The notes under the pieces were generated by a model, which saw only the letters and a program-made list of their open reading frames with translations, was not told the origin of the DNA and made no database searches. From positions 434,001-498,000 of the forward strand of contig NZ_PEDL01000001.1 in assembly GCF_002735925.1 (NCBI RefSeq): 64,000 nt of DNA, written 5' to 3'. Numbering within the stretch: position 1 is the first letter of the stretch; each line of letters begins with the position of its first letter. This stretch comes from Sporanaerobium hydrogeniformans (lineage in GTDB: Bacteria > Bacillota > Clostridia > Lachnospirales > Cellulosilyticaceae). Positions 62,545-64,000 of this stretch are shown piece after piece. Both the position numbers and the translations under genes were made by a program.

Positions 62545-63612
62545 ATGGATATTAATAAATTATTAGAATTAACGAATGAAAAAAAAGCGTCAGACCTTCA
62601 CATTACCACAGGGATACCACCCATGGTACGTATTAATGGGGATTTACAACCCCTAAGCTTGCCATCTTTAGGACCTGAGGATTCAAAGGAAATTGTAGAG
62701 CAACTTTTAAAAAAGGATAAATCGATTTATGAGAGGTTTTTAGAAAAAGGTGAGGTAGATTTTTCATTTGCAGTGCCTCAGCTTGGCAGATACCGTGTCA
62801 ATGTTTTTAAACAACGTGGTACTTATGCAGCGGCTTTAAGAACAGTAGGGATTCATATTCCTACTATGGAGGCATTAGGGCTTCCTACTCCTATTTTAAA
62901 ATCACTTGCTGATAATGCACGTGGTTTGATTTTAGTAACAGGGCCAACAGGAAGTGGTAAGTCGACTACTTTAGCAACTATGATTAATTATATTAATGAT
63001 AGTAAGAAGTGTCATGTGCTAACTTTAGAAGATCCTATAGAATATCTGCATAAGCATAAAAATAGTATTGTTAATCAAAGAGAAATTGGTATTGATAGTA
63101 GAAGCTATGGAGAAGCTTTAAGAGCTGCACTACGAGAGGATCCAGATGTGATATTAGTAGGGGAAATGCGTGATCAAGAGACAATTTCAACAGCTATTAC
63201 AGCAGCTGAAACAGGACATTTAGTACTCAGCACTTTACATACCATTGGAGCGCCACAGACCATTGATCGCATCATTGATGTATTTCCACCTCACCAGCAA
63301 CAACAAATTAAAGTGCAATTGGCTAATATTTTAAAAGGCGTTCTATCTCAGCAACTTCTACCACGTTATGATGTAAAGGGACGTTGTGTTGCCTTAGAAA
63401 TTATGATTAATAACCCAGCTATCACTAATCTTATTCGTGAGGGTAAAACCCATCAGATTTATTCTCAGATTCAAACAGGTGGTTTAAGTGGTATGGTAAC
63501 CATGGATAGCTCCATTGCTAAACTCTATAAAGAAGGTAGGATTTCGCTAGAAACAGCAAATCAGTATGCGCAAATCAAAGATGAACTCAAGCGTTTATTA
63601 GAACGCCGATAA
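62545..63612 (+). CDS. pilT: Twitching-motility retraction ATPase PilT
   Basis: The 355-residue ATPase powers pilus retraction. N-terminal KASDLHITTGIPP is typical of PilT. Walker A is GPTGSGKST (133-141), followed by EALRAALREDPDVILVGEMRD, here broken at Asp/Val, which is close to the AIRNALREDPDVIL consensus, and GHLVLSTLHT. RBS GGGGT. It is directly followed by the pilC start, so the three are one operon. PilT presence suggests retractile pili rather than a pure type II pseudopilus. Confidence 0.94.
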   Translation: MDINKLLELTNEKKASDLHITTGIPPMVRINGDLQPLSLPSLGPEDSKEIVEQLLKKDKSIYERFLEKGEVDFSFAVPQLGRYRVNVFKQRGTYAAALRTVGIHIPTMEALGLPTPILKSLADNARGLILVTGPTGSGKSTTLATMINYINDSKKCHVLTLEDPIEYLHKHKNSIVNQREIGIDSRSYGEALRAALREDPDVILVGEMRDQETISTAITAAETGHLVLSTLHTIGAPQTIDRIIDVFPPHQQQQIKVQLANILKGVLSQQLLPRYDVKGRCVALEIMINNPAITNLIREGKTHQIYSQIQTGGLSGMVTMDSSIAKLYKEGRISLETANQYAQIKDELKRLLERR

Positions 63613-63637
63613 ACAAGGAAGGAAAGGAGGGCGTTTT

Positions 63638-64000
63638 TTGGCTGTTTACTTATATAAAGCAAAAGATATTATCAATAATAAAATTATAAGAGGAGAATTA
63701 GAGTTAGAAAACGAGCAATTGGTTAAAAAGTTTTTGTCAGATAAATATTTTTATCCTATTTCTATACGTAAGAAGAACGTCCTAAATAGTGATCTAAGTG
63801 AGATAGGTATTTTTAAGACAAGAGTTAAAATGAGTGATATTACCTTCTTTTGTAAGCAATTTGCCGCTATGATTCAAGCGGGGATTAGTATTGGTCGTGC
63901 TCTTGAAATTTGCATCCAACAAGCAACCAATAGGTCTTTTAAAAAGAATCTCATAAATATCCATGAAGAAGTGAATAAGGGAATAACTTTATCAGAAGCT
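63638..64000 (+). CDS. pilC: Type IV pilus inner-membrane platform protein PilC (GspF family), 5' part
   Basis: A TTG start at 63638 lies 7 bases after AAAGGAGG. 121 codons are open to the window edge. The protein begins MAVYLYKAKDI and continues DITFFCKQFAAMIQAGISIGRAL, split at Phe/Cys; that pattern, then NIHEEVNKGITLSEA, marks the first GspF domain. The rest, including the membrane helices, is outside the window. It follows pilT with a 25-bp gap. Confidence 0.88.
   Translation, partial: MAVYLYKAKDIINNKIIRGELELENEQLVKKFLSDKYFYPISIRKKNVLNSDLSEIGIFKTRVKMSDITFFCKQFAAMIQAGISIGRALEICIQQATNRSFKKNLINIHEEVNKGITLSEA

Overview
The window is an AT-rich, low-GC chromosomal segment of an anaerobic, endospore-forming Firmicute of the class Clostridia. 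The support is purine-rich AGGAGG ribosome binding sites, GTG/TTG starts, a tRNA-Asn T-box leader, anaerobic ribonucleotide reductase NrdDG, a reverse rubrerythrin, Csp/SleC spore-germination genes, copper-amine-oxidase-N/AMIN/SH3 cell-wall proteins and a Firmicute-type type IV pilus operon. The overall style suggests a Lachnospirales organism such as Cellulosilyticum. That is an impression from protein style, not a database result. I saw no rRNA, tRNA, CRISPR array, insertion sequence or prophage.

Layout. 1-12.4 kb holds an edge-truncated uncharacterised gene, a secreted GHL10 wall hydrolase, an ECF S-component next to coaBC (CoA synthesis), an aldo/keto reductase, a secreted AMIN/Amidase_3 amidase, DUF445, a GNAT, a lipoprotein, a deoxynucleoside kinase and a nitrilase-fold protein whose catalytic Cys is missing. 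12.4-17.2 kb holds a divergent AraC regulator/alpha-glucosidase pair, a LysR regulator and cobS. 17.2-24.9 kb holds an HD-GYP protein, reverse rubrerythrin with a Fur/PerR-like box, a chemoreceptor, an AI-2E family permease, a DUF4340 protein, a GIY-YIG protein and YitT. 25-32 kb holds a CymR-like Rrf2 regulator with cysK, ung, T-box-controlled asnA, a YdcZ-like transporter with an atypical lactate/malate dehydrogenase, and an aminotransferase. 33-36 kb holds nrdDG behind two NrdR-like boxes.

The most interesting region is 36.9-50.4 kb, a spore-germination locus. Four tandem subtilisin-like Csp proteins are followed by a three-gene ABC transporter and then, on the other strand, by sleC, the spore cortex-lytic enzyme that Csp proteases activate in clostridia. 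Genes 1, 3 and 4 keep the Asp/His/Ser triad. Gene 2 (780 aa) reads as a fusion of two degenerate Csp modules. Its second module has lost Asp, His, Ser and the oxyanion Asn, and its first is a shrunken prodomain-plus-partial-catalytic module. In C. difficile, dead Csp modules take part in germinant sensing, so this dead-dead fusion is the best candidate here for a new germinant-sensing component.

50.5-60.5 kb contains an exported M16C zinc peptidase, a NifU-like scaffold/GGGtGRT protein pair with a strong promoter, and then a more AT-rich stretch of small genes: a DUF3267 membrane zincin, two ferritin-like proteins (one a 66-residue half-ferritin), a gene remnant, a Thr-rich 99-residue protein, a Cys-rich DNRLRE-like protein, a lipoprotein and a membrane-anchored GT2 glycosyltransferase. 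The window ends in the start of a pilB-pilT-pilC operon that runs off the right edge.
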